Below, one piece after another: positions 1 through 7,562 of a DNA stretch of 24,770 nucleotides (position 1 is its first letter; every line of letters begins with the position of its first letter). Source of the DNA: JBAXQQ01 sp037131695 (GTDB taxonomy: Bacteria; Armatimonadota; Hebobacteria; CAIYQO01). The notes below the pieces were generated by a model that ran no database searches, was not told where the DNA came from, and saw only the letters and a list, made by a program, of their open reading frames with translations. The stretch is from positions 1 through 24,770 of the forward strand of contig CAZWZF010000063.1 of the NCBI GenBank assembly GCA_964638715.1. Direction: 5' to 3'. Both the position numbers and the translations under genes were made by a program.

Positions 1-726
1 CCTATTTAACGCTTCCATAACCGCTTCTTCCATGACGCGAACGGCAAATTTAAATATTTCGCTGCCGTTCATGAACATGGTATGTTTTTTCTCGTCGATT
101 GTTTCATGTGTCGCCGGCATTCTTGAGCCACCAGCAGGTATGTTGAGGTGTTCAGTACCACTGCCATCTGCCCGCAAGTAGAAAGATTGGAATCCTCTGC
201 CTTCAGGAACGCGTTTAACAATCGCTGCACCGGCTCCGTCACCCATCAATACGCATATTCTCCTGTCAGTATAATCAAGGAACTTTGACATGCACTCTGC
301 ACCGATTACCAGCGCGGTGTTAAATTGTCCGGCGGCAATAAGGCTGTAGGCAAGGTCAAGACCGTAAATAAAACCTGTACATGCGGCAGATATATCAAAG
401 GCGGCAGCGTTTACTGCACCTAATTTGCTTTGCAGAAAACATGCGGTTGAAGGCATAAACATATCAGGGGTTATCGTTGCTACGATAATCACGTCAATAT
501 CTTCAGGTGTAATATTTGCGCGTTCAACAGCTAATTTCGCAGCTTCATAAGCTAAATCAGATGAGGCAGTAGCATCATCAACGATATGCCTGTTGGAAAT
601 ACCGCTGCGCGTCCGGATCCATTCATCTGAAGTTTCCAGCATATTTTCAAGGTCTTTATTCGATAATATCCTTGGCGGAGCATAAGCGCCGATAGAGACA
701 ATGCCTATGGGATCTTGGATTTTCAT
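1..726 (-). CDS. fabH: 3-oxoacyl-ACP synthase III (FabH), 3' end outside window
   Basis: This is the N-terminal 242 residues of beta-ketoacyl-ACP synthase III, which condenses acetyl-CoA with malonyl-ACP to start fatty-acid synthesis in the cytoplasm. The protein begins MKIQDPIGIVSIGAYAP and carries the thiolase-fold nucleophile motif ISAACTGFIYG with the active-site Cys at residue 116 (Cys112 in E. coli FabH). It also has the family's TSDEWIRTRSGI and CVLMGDGAGA stretches. The catalytic His and Asn lie beyond the left edge, so about 80-90 residues are missing. A GGGAG ribosome-binding site precedes the ATG, 17 bp after plsX. The plsX-fabH order is the classical bacterial cluster, and co-transcription with plsX is expected. 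Confidence 0.95.
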   Translation of the reverse strand, partial: MKIQDPIGIVSIGAYAPPRILSNKDLENMLETSDEWIRTRSGISNRHIVDDATASSDLAYEAAKLAVERANITPEDIDVIIVATITPDMFMPSTACFLQSKLGAVNAAAFDISAACTGFIYGLDLAYSLIAAGQFNTALVIGAECMSKFLDYTDRRICVLMGDGAGAAIVKRVPEGRGFQSFYLRADGSGTEHLNIPAGGSRMPATHETIDEKKHTMFMNGSEIFKFAVRVMEEAVMEALNR

Positions 727-743
727 GTTACTCCCGGATTATA

Positions 744-1802
744 TTACGATTGGATATTTTCTGATATTTCAGAAATCTGCTGAGAAGTTGGCACAAATGT
801 TGGAGTTGCTGCGCCATTTCGGGCTGCATGTATAGCAGTTGACACTGCATTTTTAATTGCCTTGGCATCTGATCTGCCATGACCAATAAAAACAAGTCCG
901 TTAACTCCAACTAATAATGCGCCACCATACTCCGCGTAATCGAACATCTTTTTAATATGTCGCAATGCTGGTTTTATCATTAATGCGCCTAATTTAAATA
1001 TGGGATTATTGCCTATTTTTTCTTTAATTAATCCCATTATTAATTCACCCATTGCTTCGCCTGTTTTTAATATCAGATTTCCTACAAAGCCATCACAAAC
1101 AACTACATCAACCTGACCCCTGGTTAATTCTTTAGGTTCAACATTACCGATAAAATTAATGCCTTGGCAACGAGCAAGTATTTTATGGGTTTCTTTTGTT
1201 AACTCGTCACCTTTTGAAGGCTCTTCACCAATGCTTAGCAAACCAACTGATACTGTCGGCTTATTCATAATAGCCTGCGCATATGCGGCACCAAGATAAG
1301 CAAACTGGACCAGGTTCACTGGTTTGCAATCTGTTGTCGCACCGGCATCAAGCAGATATGAAATGCCTTGCTTGGATGGCAAAGGGGTACAAATAGCGGG
1401 TCTTTCTACACCGGCCAATGGTTTAAGAATAAACATTGCCGCTGCCATCACCGCACCGGAATTACCGGCAGATATGACAGCTTGTGCATTGCCATCGCGT
1501 ACCAACCGCATAGCGATTGATATTGATGAATCGGCTTTCTTTCTTATCACCGCAGTAGGGGAATCGCTCATATCAATAACTTGCGCGGCATGGTCAACTA
1601 TCAGGTTAGCCGGCACAGTTAATGCTTTTAAAAGCGGTTCAATTTTCTCTTTATCGCCTACCAGGTGAATATCAGCATCTGGATGCAATAAAGCAGCCGC
1701 GACAGCACCGGTTACTACTGCTGCGGGGGCATTGTCTCCCCCCATAGCATCAACCGCAACGCTGACGCGAGCTTTACTGTTTGCTTGCACTGGTGCGTCC
1801 AT
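744..1802 (-). CDS. plsX: Phosphate acyltransferase PlsX
   Basis: PlsX converts acyl-ACP to acyl-phosphate, the donor used by PlsY to start phosphatidic-acid synthesis. The 352-residue protein has the family's N-terminal signature VAVDAMGGDNAP (residues 15-26). Downstream it has ADSSISIAMRLVRDG, SAGNSGAVMAAA, LLDAGATTDCKP and VDVVVCDGFVGNLILKTGE, all characteristic of PlsX. Length is normal for the family (about 330-350). The first 10 residues are a poorly conserved extension before the ARVSVAVDAMGG core. Its ATG lies 2 bp beyond the rpmF stop, with only a weak GAG-type ribosome-binding site, so translational coupling to rpmF is likely. Confidence 0.97.
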   Translation of the reverse strand: MDAPVQANSKARVSVAVDAMGGDNAPAAVVTGAVAAALLHPDADIHLVGDKEKIEPLLKALTVPANLIVDHAAQVIDMSDSPTAVIRKKADSSISIAMRLVRDGNAQAVISAGNSGAVMAAAMFILKPLAGVERPAICTPLPSKQGISYLLDAGATTDCKPVNLVQFAYLGAAYAQAIMNKPTVSVGLLSIGEEPSKGDELTKETHKILARCQGINFIGNVEPKELTRGQVDVVVCDGFVGNLILKTGEAMGELIMGLIKEKIGNNPIFKLGALMIKPALRHIKKMFDYAEYGGALLVGVNGLVFIGHGRSDAKAIKNAVSTAIHAARNGAATPTFVPTSQQISEISENIQS

Positions 1803-1804
1803 TA

Positions 1805-1999
1805 TTACTCTGCGTTAGGTGTGAAAATACTTAAAACGCGACCGTTATACATACCGCACTTTGGGCAAGCAGCATGTGGCATGTGGAAAGAATCGCAATC
1901 TCCATTGCTGCAGCGGACTAATGTCGGTGCAGTCAATTTCCAATTTGCGCGGCGTTTATCACGGCGGGCTTGCGAATGACGACGTTTTGGATTTGGCAC
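1805..1999 (-). CDS. rpmF: 50S ribosomal protein L32
   Basis: A 64-residue L32 protein of the large ribosomal subunit. It begins MPNPKRRHSQARRDKRRANW, matching the conserved basic N-terminus of L32. Cys pairs at CSNGDC and CPKC form the usual four-cysteine zinc-ribbon type, although the first pair has four rather than two residues between the cysteines. The start codon is GTG, chosen because a strong AAGGAGA ribosome-binding site sits 7 nt upstream and the MPNPKRR sequence is the family start. It lies 26 bp after yceD and 2 bp before plsX in the usual yceD-rpmF-plsX-fabH order. Confidence 0.97.
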   Translation of the reverse strand: MPNPKRRHSQARRDKRRANWKLTAPTLVRCSNGDCDSFHMPHAACPKCGMYNGRVLSIFTPNAE

Positions 2000-2025
2000 G
2001 TTGTTCTCCTTATTGCGGTAATTTT

Positions 2026-2571
2026 TTAGTTACCGTCACCTGTTTTCTTTTTTTCAAATATCTTTTTTAATTCTGCCCATTCAGGTTTAATAACTTCGTC
2101 CTGGCAGGGACAGGATTTTTTTGTTAATTTCGTCCCGCAATGTGTGCATAAACCGGGACAATCCTCTGTGCATAATGCCCGTATGGGCAATGCCGGCAAG
2201 ATATTTTGCCTTAATAATTCTTCCAGATTCAAATCAGTTGTACCCGGGTAAAATAGGCATGATTCTTCTACGTCGTCCTCAATTACCTTTGGCCCACCGG
2301 TATGATGCTGGGGTGGTTCAACCTCGAAATCCTCAGATATATCAGCGTGAACATCGACAAATGCCGCTTCTCCACACCGTGCACATGGCATTTCTGCCTT
2401 GGTATCCAGATACCCATTTATCATCAACACATGGCTTGAGCTGGTGATATATAACTTCCCGGTTATAGGGGCAGTTAACGGCGTTTCTTCTACGTTTGCC
2501 ATATTTATTTCAAATGGCATCTCGGCAAAAGAGCCGGAAACGCGTACAATATCCGAAAGGTCTATTTTCAT
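2026..2571 (-). CDS. yceD: DUF177/YceD family protein
   Basis: A 181-residue DUF177 (YceD) protein, a family encoded next to rpmF in most bacteria and linked to 23S rRNA processing/accumulation in E. coli and plants. Visible features are the central CARC pair (Cys63, Cys66) and the C-terminal CTEDCPGLCTHCG cluster (Cys134, 138, 142, 145). The latter matches the family's C-x3-C-x3-C-x2-C signature. An extra CPC sits at 154-156. A 14-codon longer frame exists (ATG at 2613), but an AAAGGGGG ribosome-binding site lies 10 nt before the ATG at 2571, and the family core begins MKIDLSDI, so 2571 is preferred. It is the first gene of the rpmF-plsX-fabH operon. The molecular function is not certain. 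Confidence 0.9.
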   Translation of the reverse strand: MKIDLSDIVRVSGSFAEMPFEINMANVEETPLTAPITGKLYITSSSHVLMINGYLDTKAEMPCARCGEAAFVDVHADISEDFEVEPPQHHTGGPKVIEDDVEESCLFYPGTTDLNLEELLRQNILPALPIRALCTEDCPGLCTHCGTKLTKKSCPCQDEVIKPEWAELKKIFEKKKTGDGN

Positions 2572-2648
2572 AAAAGATTTACCCCCTTTCAGATAAACAA
2601 AAAATGTGGGCATGACAGTATAAATGTGACACAGTCAGCCCGGGAGAA

Positions 2649-2678
2649 AGTTTACTGCTAATGAGGGGGCATTGTCAA
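2649..2678 (-). promoter_or_regulatory. Candidate sigma70 promoter for yceD-rpmF-plsX-fabH
   Basis: Reading the minus strand, a perfect TTGACA (-35, at 2678-2673) is followed by an 18-bp spacer and TAAACT (-10, 2654-2649; four of six consensus positions). This would give a leader of about 70 nt before the yceD start at 2571. The -35 match is strong and the -10 is weak, so the assignment is tentative. No hairpin or operator-like palindrome was seen in the leader. Confidence 0.4.
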
Positions 2679-2727
2679 GGAATGCATAGTAAGTTATATT
2701 TTACTCAGCAGAGTTATTTTAATTTAT

Positions 2728-2752
2728 GGTCACTGAGCCTGTCGAAGTGACC
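2728..2752. repeat. 25-bp REP-like hairpin repeat (copy 1)
   Basis: A 25-bp element with perfectly complementary 7-bp arms GGTCACT and AGTGACC around the core GAGCCTGTCGA. The same element occurs twice more in this window, adjacent and in opposite orientation, at 23125-23174. The core is shared except for single-base changes, and paired changes in the arms keep the hairpin. This copy is an isolated unit in the intergenic gap, ending 26 bp before the AraC-family gene. Similar CTTCGACAGGCTCAG-containing repeats are, to my knowledge, dispersed in many environmental bacterial genomes. Any mobilising enzyme is not in the window. Confidence 0.75.
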
Positions 2753-2778
2753 TGAAATCAGCAGAAGTATAGTATTGG

Positions 2779-3972
2779 ATGGTTGTTATGATATTATCAT
2801 CGCGTTATTTATGCGAAAATGCAATTAAAAATGTATATGAACCGCTGGCGATTTCTTATTATCGCCATTGGAAAGTCGGCACTGCTTTATTTGATGTAAA
2901 TGGCCAAATAATTGCGTCTGAACATTTTGATTGCGGTGTTGATTGCGAAATGAAAGCCGATTGTGAGTCTTTGCGCGCAAAAATGGCGAATGAATCAATG
3001 CGCTGGGGTGAACCTTCCATTCAATTATGTCCTGCCAGCATGATGATTTGGGCAATTCCAATAATGTTGAATAATGAAATTAATGGTGGAATAGTGGCGG
3101 GAGCTATTGAAATTTCGCCATTACCAGGGAAAATATCGTTAATGCCGGCTGATGTTCGCCGTGCTTCGATGGATTTATTAACACGCGCAAAAGAGGCAAA
3201 TATAACCAACGAAGCGATGATGTTGATGAATGGCGAGAAAGCGCGCCGCGAACAGGAACGCGCGGAAGCGATTCATATTGTAAAAGAACAGAATTATCAG
3301 TCAATTCGCGACGTATATTTGAACGAAGAACCGGCGTTGATATCTGCCATTAAACGTGGCGACCGAAAATCCGCCCGTTCTATCTTAAATAAAGTTTTGG
3401 TGGTTATTTACTCCATTGGTTCATCTAACCAGATAATGCTGAAAAGCCTGCTGCTGGAATTAGTGGTAACCATGTCCCGCAGCGCCATCGAGGCAGGCGG
3501 CGACCCGGCGGAACTGCTGGGCGTAAACTACTCATCATTTACCGAATTGGCAACCATTACCAATGAAGAAGAGTTGTGCCGTTGGCTGGTAGAAATGCTG
3601 GAACGGATGATGAATGCAATCAAGGGAACCATCGTTCCCATGCGCGTCCTGATGGGCAATGCGTTGAAGTATATGAAAGACCACCTGGACGAAGAGATAT
3701 CCCGCGATGAGGTAGCAAATATCGCCTTAATGTCGCCGTCACATTTCAGCCGCGCCATGAAACAAACCTTCGGGCAATCATATACTGATATTTTAACCAA
3801 AATGCGGGTGGATAAAGCGCGCGAACTGCTGGTACGCACAGAAAAATCCCTTATCCAGATTTGCGTAGAATGCGGCTTCAGCGACCAGAGCTATTTCACC
3901 AAAGTATTCAGCAAACAAACCGCCAGAACCCCCGGCGAATACCGCAAACAGTTCCGGGTAGTCAGTCAATGA
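2779..3972 (+). CDS. AraC-family transcriptional regulator with PocR-type sensor domain
   Basis: A 397-residue DNA-binding regulator. Residues about 10-115 resemble the PocR ligand-binding domain, with a Cys cluster (Cys52, 56, 62, 84) and the CPASMMIWAIPI / GGIVAGAIE pattern. Residues about 180-280 form the helical middle domain common in such regulators (EEPALISAIKRGDRKSAR onward). Residues about 295-392 hold two AraC helix-turn-helix motifs, including SHFSRAMKQTFGQ and CGFSDQSYFTKVFSKQTARTPGEYRK. The start could be 2779 or the in-frame ATG at 2788; neither has a strong ribosome-binding site. The stop overlaps the next gene's ATG by 4 bp (ATGA). The gene is compositionally mosaic: one sampled 60-bp stretch in the first half is about 35% GC and one in the second half about 62%. 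A GH42-like gene follows, so control of glycan use is a reasonable inference; the ligand is unknown. Confidence 0.9.
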   Translation: MVVMILSSRYLCENAIKNVYEPLAISYYRHWKVGTALFDVNGQIIASEHFDCGVDCEMKADCESLRAKMANESMRWGEPSIQLCPASMMIWAIPIMLNNEINGGIVAGAIEISPLPGKISLMPADVRRASMDLLTRAKEANITNEAMMLMNGEKARREQERAEAIHIVKEQNYQSIRDVYLNEEPALISAIKRGDRKSARSILNKVLVVIYSIGSSNQIMLKSLLLELVVTMSRSAIEAGGDPAELLGVNYSSFTELATITNEEELCRWLVEMLERMMNAIKGTIVPMRVLMGNALKYMKDHLDEEISRDEVANIALMSPSHFSRAMKQTFGQSYTDILTKMRVDKARELLVRTEKSLIQICVECGFSDQSYFTKVFSKQTARTPGEYRKQFRVVSQ

Positions 3973-4262
3973 TAAGCGCAAGAGAGATTGCCGCTAAATA
4001 CAACTACCCATCGCCAAAAAAACTGGCAGAAATATTAGGCCTGAAAATTCTATACAAAGAAAACAAATCCATCCCCGGCGTAAAAGTATACGCCGAACTG
4101 TCAGGAACAGAGATAATAATTTATCCTGCATCAGTCGGAATGGATGAAGATTTGCTGATACTCCACGAAATATATCACCACCTGGCCGGAGAAACCTGGC
4201 TGATGGCGGAGGGTGATGCTGATGTGTGGGCGGGGGAGTATTTGAAGGTAATTAATAGTTAG
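3969..4262 (+). CDS. Small ImmA/IrrE-like zinc metallopeptidase
   Basis: A 97-residue protein whose ATG overlaps the TGA of the AraC regulator. It contains a zincin motif HEIYH (HExxH; His66, Glu67, His70) in LLILHEIYHHLAGE. About ten residues later comes the segment AEGDADVWAGEYL, which resembles the E-x-E-A-(D/N)-x-F-A helix supplying the third zinc ligand in ImmA/IrrE (DUF955) peptidases. The N-terminal 30 residues (SAREIAAKYNYPSPKKLAEILG) look like a small helical segment. The frame extends upstream to 3861 inside the regulator, but the overlapping ATG is the natural start. At 97 residues it is shorter than most ImmA-like proteins, essentially just the catalytic unit. Known relatives cleave or antagonise repressors. 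A role acting on the neighbouring regulator is inference only. Codon use is GC-rich like the second half of the AraC gene. Confidence 0.7.
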   Translation: MISAREIAAKYNYPSPKKLAEILGLKILYKENKSIPGVKVYAELSGTEIIIYPASVGMDEDLLILHEIYHHLAGETWLMAEGDADVWAGEYLKVINS

Positions 4263-4303
4263 CAAAGTATTTAATGACATAGAAATTAGCAAGGAATATT
4301 AAT

Positions 4304-6376
4304 ATGCAACGTTTAAATCCAAGCCATCATCTTAAGCCATTTCCAATGGCTCCTTACATCTTCATATCAGAAGAAACTACGAGTGAGGATATTGCTCGAT
4401 ATCTGAATGATATCAAAAATTGCGGATTTGACGCTTTTCGTCCCAGCTGTGGTCCAGAGTATCTGGCGGAAGGTGAGATTGATTTCAGCGTCAGTGATCT
4501 ATTTTTTCAGTTGGCAAAGGAAATCGGGTTGCAGGTTTTTCCGCATTTTCAAATAGGATATTGTCATTGGATGGGTGAATCTCCTTATAATATTGATCCG
4601 CAACGCTGCTTATTGGACGAAAAATATCATCAGTTAATCGATGCTTACTTCACCGCCGTTGTCACCCGATATCGCGAACATCCTAATTTGCTGGGTTGGA
4701 TAGGAATCGGCGAACCGGGGAGTTTTCCTGAAGCACTTGAGTCAGACCCCGAATTTAATGCGTTGTATCTCGACTGGCTAAAAAATCAGTATGGCACGCT
4801 GGAAAACCTGGAACACGCGTGGGGATTTGGCTGTAAGCTGCCATACGGGCATGAGCAATTGACCAAATGGGGCGGGCAGGAACGCTGGGCGGGCGATGTT
4901 TTTGAAAAATACCGCCACCAGCGCGACCTTTTGCGTTTCAAAACAGAGTTCCTTCTTGATAAGATGACAACATGTGAACGCGCCATGATGCATGCTGATG
5001 ACCGGCATCCCGTATTGACCGGCATTCATAATGTGTTAGCCAATGCGGTGGGGAAAACATGGGATTTCTCGCTTCAAGCCAGTAAAGCTGATGGTCTAAT
5101 GTCTTCCATTCATTTTGGCTGGCATTCCTGGTTGGCGAATTATGAGTTTTTTCTGCCGTTATATATGCAGGCACGAATTACCCGGGATTTCGCAAAAGGA
5201 AAATGGGCTATTCCCTACGAAACAACTGGTGGACCAAACTTTCGTGGTGCAGACCGCGGGTTCAATATGCATCCCCGCGAACGTTACCAGATGATACTCG
5301 GTTATCTGGCTGCCGGATTGCAAGGGGGCGGGTTTTGGACATGGAACGCACGTTTAACAGGATACGAGGCAGGTGAATATGCATTGACCACAATGCAAGG
5401 CATTCCATCAGAACGCGCATGGCTGCTGGGGAAGTTTTCCAGTAAGATGCAGAAATGGCAACATGAATTATATGATGCAAAAGCTGAAAAGCTGGCAGCG
5501 GTGTTGTATAGTTGGGAAAACGAGGCATTTTGTTCCTGTAGCGGTCGGTTTAACCATGCTGAAAGTATGAAGCAAGACGCCGGGTCGCGTAATCGCCTTG
5601 GTGCAGCACGTTCTCTTACGAATGCCAATATTCCCTGGGAGTTTGTAACCGATGGTGAATTGTTAGAAGGTGGTGTAAACGCTTATCCGGTGTTGATTGT
5701 GCCTGGTATGCCATTGGTGCCGCACTCTACCATGAATGGATTGGCTGAGTATGTAAAACAAGGTGGTACTCTTATTGTAGATATACCGTTTGGTATATAT
5801 GACGAGTATGGCCGATTTCGTACAGAAGGAGCAGGTGGGGAGTTCGACCATCTTTTTGGCGCATACCTTTCTGATGTTTACGATACCTTCAACGAACCTA
5901 TGGCATCTGGTGGTTTGACTGTTGAAGGTAATTTTGGGGAATGGTTCGTTACCACAGCAACACTTAAGGCAACATTTGATGATGGTCGTCCATCAATTAT
6001 CGAAAATCGGTTGGGTAATGGCCGCGTTGTGTGTTTTGCCTGGGAAGTTTGCAGCAGATGTGCAGTGCCAGGTAATACAGGATATGAAAAGTTGCTGGCA
6101 GATACAGTCATGGCAGGTCGTGAACGGAAATGGGCATGCCCGCAATTAACATCATTCCGACGTCAGGCAGATAATGTGGATTACTATTACCTGATCAATT
6201 TAGGTGACGATATTGTTACTGCATTGCAGATTTTTGATACCAAATATTGCAAAGTCTTTGATGTAATGGGTGATATTGATATTACTGACAGAATTTCATC
6301 TGAAGGTGATGGTTGTGTAATTCCAATAAGTGTATCAAAAGGCATGGGATGTTGGTTAAGGTGTGAACGCGCTTGA
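4304..6376 (+). CDS. GH42-like beta-galactosidase-type glycoside hydrolase
   Basis: A 690-residue TIM-barrel glycosidase resembling family GH42. HPNLLGWIGIGEPG gives the probable acid/base Glu137, matching the GH42 pattern of a Glu after a HP-x-L-x-GW motif. WAIPYETTGG gives the probable nucleophile Glu306. YGTLENLEHAWG (163-174) is the typical segment after the acid/base. Residues about 405-560 resemble the GH42 trimerisation domain (YPVLIVPGMPL, LAEYVKQGGTLIVD). A small C-terminal domain follows (DYYYLINLGDD). There is no signal peptide, so a cytoplasmic enzyme is expected. AAGGA precedes the ATG. It lies 41 bp after the HExxH gene on the same strand, consistent with an operon controlled by the AraC protein. 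Low similarity around the catalytic Glu residues to textbook GH42 leaves the substrate open. Confidence 0.82.
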   Translation: MQRLNPSHHLKPFPMAPYIFISEETTSEDIARYLNDIKNCGFDAFRPSCGPEYLAEGEIDFSVSDLFFQLAKEIGLQVFPHFQIGYCHWMGESPYNIDPQRCLLDEKYHQLIDAYFTAVVTRYREHPNLLGWIGIGEPGSFPEALESDPEFNALYLDWLKNQYGTLENLEHAWGFGCKLPYGHEQLTKWGGQERWAGDVFEKYRHQRDLLRFKTEFLLDKMTTCERAMMHADDRHPVLTGIHNVLANAVGKTWDFSLQASKADGLMSSIHFGWHSWLANYEFFLPLYMQARITRDFAKGKWAIPYETTGGPNFRGADRGFNMHPRERYQMILGYLAAGLQGGGFWTWNARLTGYEAGEYALTTMQGIPSERAWLLGKFSSKMQKWQHELYDAKAEKLAAVLYSWENEAFCSCSGRFNHAESMKQDAGSRNRLGAARSLTNANIPWEFVTDGELLEGGVNAYPVLIVPGMPLVPHSTMNGLAEYVKQGGTLIVDIPFGIYDEYGRFRTEGAGGEFDHLFGAYLSDVYDTFNEPMASGGLTVEGNFGEWFVTTATLKATFDDGRPSIIENRLGNGRVVCFAWEVCSRCAVPGNTGYEKLLADTVMAGRERKWACPQLTSFRRQADNVDYYYLINLGDDIVTALQIFDTKYCKVFDVMGDIDITDRISSEGDGCVIPISVSKGMGCWLRCERA

Positions 6377-6389
6377 TGGTCATAAATTA

Positions 6390-6429
6390 ATAAGAAAGGC
6401 AGGAACAATGTTGTTCCTGCCTTTCTTAT
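6390..6429. terminator. Bidirectional hairpin terminator between convergent genes
   Basis: A perfect inverted repeat of 19 bp per arm with a 2-nt centre. The left arm contains AAGAAAGGCAGGAACAA and the right arm its exact complement. It sits 13 bp after the GH42-like stop and 29 bp beyond the stop of the minus-strand secreted protein. A-rich and T-rich flanks on both sides allow function in both directions, although neither has a long uninterrupted T-run; the arms themselves end in TTTCTTA. Confidence 0.85.
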
Positions 6430-6458
6430 CTTAGGTATTTACAATTTTAGAGATCTTT

Positions 6459-7403
6459 TTAGAGTTCTTTTTTGGGTTGCTCTTTCGGAGCAGGATTTTC
6501 TTTCGGTTTATCGCCTTCGGTTTTCGGCTTAGTGGTATTTCTCTGCATCCACATTGGATTACCGTTTTCATCTCGGAGTTTTAATTCACTGTTTGCTACG
6601 CCGACAATTGATATTTTCATAACAGTCAGTGCGCCTTTTGCGGCGCGTTGTTTGGCAGTGATTATTACTTTTTGTCCATTTGCTAATGCCAGTTTGTTTT
6701 TCAATGCGAAACTGAACGGGCAGAAATCAGCAAATTTAATGGTTTCTTTGTCGGTTACTAAATCAAAAGAAACATTCTTTTGCGGTGCTTTGACAGGTTT
6801 TTCGCCTTGTGTTTTGGTTGGGTCGACATTTTCTACAGGTTTAGCTGTTGCATCTGGTGCTGGTTCTGCGGTTGGCATTACTACATTTTGAATTGTGCCT
6901 TGTAAAACTACTTCTACCGACACTTCGAAATCGGTCCAGGTTTTATTGCCGCTCGCGTTAAGGAGAGTGATTTTCTTTTCTCCCAACGTGATTTCGCGTG
7001 CTTTTACAAATGTTTTTTCTTTCTCGGTAACTTTCCATCCGGTAATGCTGATTTTTGCGCCATTAGCCAACACAACTTCTTTGAACTTTAAAACATCTGG
7101 TCGTTCCAGAACTACAGTTGTCTTTACATCACCGTTTACAACTGTAATTGAAACCGGAACAGCAGGATCCAACTCTTTTGGCAAGTCGGCAATTGTACCT
7201 TCAACAGTAACTATCACGTCACCGAAGATGCTGGTTGGTTTTTCAAGTGTTCCAGGAACAGGTTTCACCGGTTCGATGGTGGTAGTGGTAGTTTTATCAG
7301 GTTGTACAGCAGGTTTTTCTGCATTGCCTTCAGCAGCAAATGTTGGCAGGGACAGTAATCCCAATAAGGTGAAAATCACCAGAGTTAACTTAGCTTTACG
7401 CAT
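6459..7403 (-). CDS. Secreted protein with duplicated domain, function unknown
   Basis: A 314-residue protein with a Sec signal peptide (MRKAKLTLVIFTLLGLLSLPTFA, likely cleaved after Ala23), so exported to the periplasm or surface. A Thr/Pro/Lys-rich linker follows (25-60), then two domains that look related. The first is about 62-160 (VTVEGTI ... VLANGAKISITGWKV ... ITLLNASGNKTW). The second is about 162-288 (VVLQGTI ... LALANGQKVIITAKQ ... LKLRDENGNPMW). They are separated by a Pro/Ala/Lys-rich linker, and there is a Lys/Pro-rich tail (290-314). The pattern of short beta-strands around ANGxK suggests an OB-fold-like or similar small beta domain; this is inference. AAAGGGAG precedes the ATG. 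It lies 159 bp downstream of the GH32-like gene on the same strand with no visible terminator between. I do not recognise a named family. Confidence 0.8.
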   Translation of the reverse strand: MRKAKLTLVIFTLLGLLSLPTFAAEGNAEKPAVQPDKTTTTTIEPVKPVPGTLEKPTSIFGDVIVTVEGTIADLPKELDPAVPVSITVVNGDVKTTVVLERPDVLKFKEVVLANGAKISITGWKVTEKEKTFVKAREITLGEKKITLLNASGNKTWTDFEVSVEVVLQGTIQNVVMPTAEPAPDATAKPVENVDPTKTQGEKPVKAPQKNVSFDLVTDKETIKFADFCPFSFALKNKLALANGQKVIITAKQRAAKGALTVMKISIVGVANSELKLRDENGNPMWMQRNTTKPKTEGDKPKENPAPKEQPKKEL

Positions 7404-7562
7404 TTTCGCTCCCTTTATATTTTTTTATCAATATGCTTTTGGAAGTTTACACCAAAAGATAAAGTCTATATAAATTGCTGATATTACATTATGATACATT
7501 TTTCACTTAAATAAAGTTGCATTATAATGACCATGAATTATCAAATATGAAATTTTACGATG

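Noticed and set aside
1324..1668. Plus-strand open frame of 114 codons
   Set aside because: It lies wholly inside plsX on the opposite strand, without a ribosome-binding site or recognisable protein character.
2572..2613. Longer N-terminus for the DUF177 protein (ATG at 2613)
   Set aside because: An AAAGGGGG ribosome-binding site falls inside the extension, correctly spaced for the ATG at 2571, where the family homology begins.
3861..3968. Upstream extension of the HExxH protein inside the AraC gene (36 extra codons)
   Set aside because: It would overlap the conserved HTH region of AraC in another frame, gives a sequence with no family character, and the ATG at 3969 overlapping the AraC stop is the natural start.
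6472..7473. Two plus-strand open frames of 139 and 192 codons opposite the secreted protein
   Set aside because: They mirror the Lys/Thr/Pro-rich composition of the minus-strand gene, which has a signal peptide and a good ribosome-binding site; the plus frames are low-complexity Phe/Ser-rich shadows.
7404..7562. Plus-strand promoter from the TATAAT in the palindrome CATTATAATG near 7523-7532
   Set aside because: It reads the same on both strands, has no convincing -35 on either, and there is no plus-strand gene downstream.
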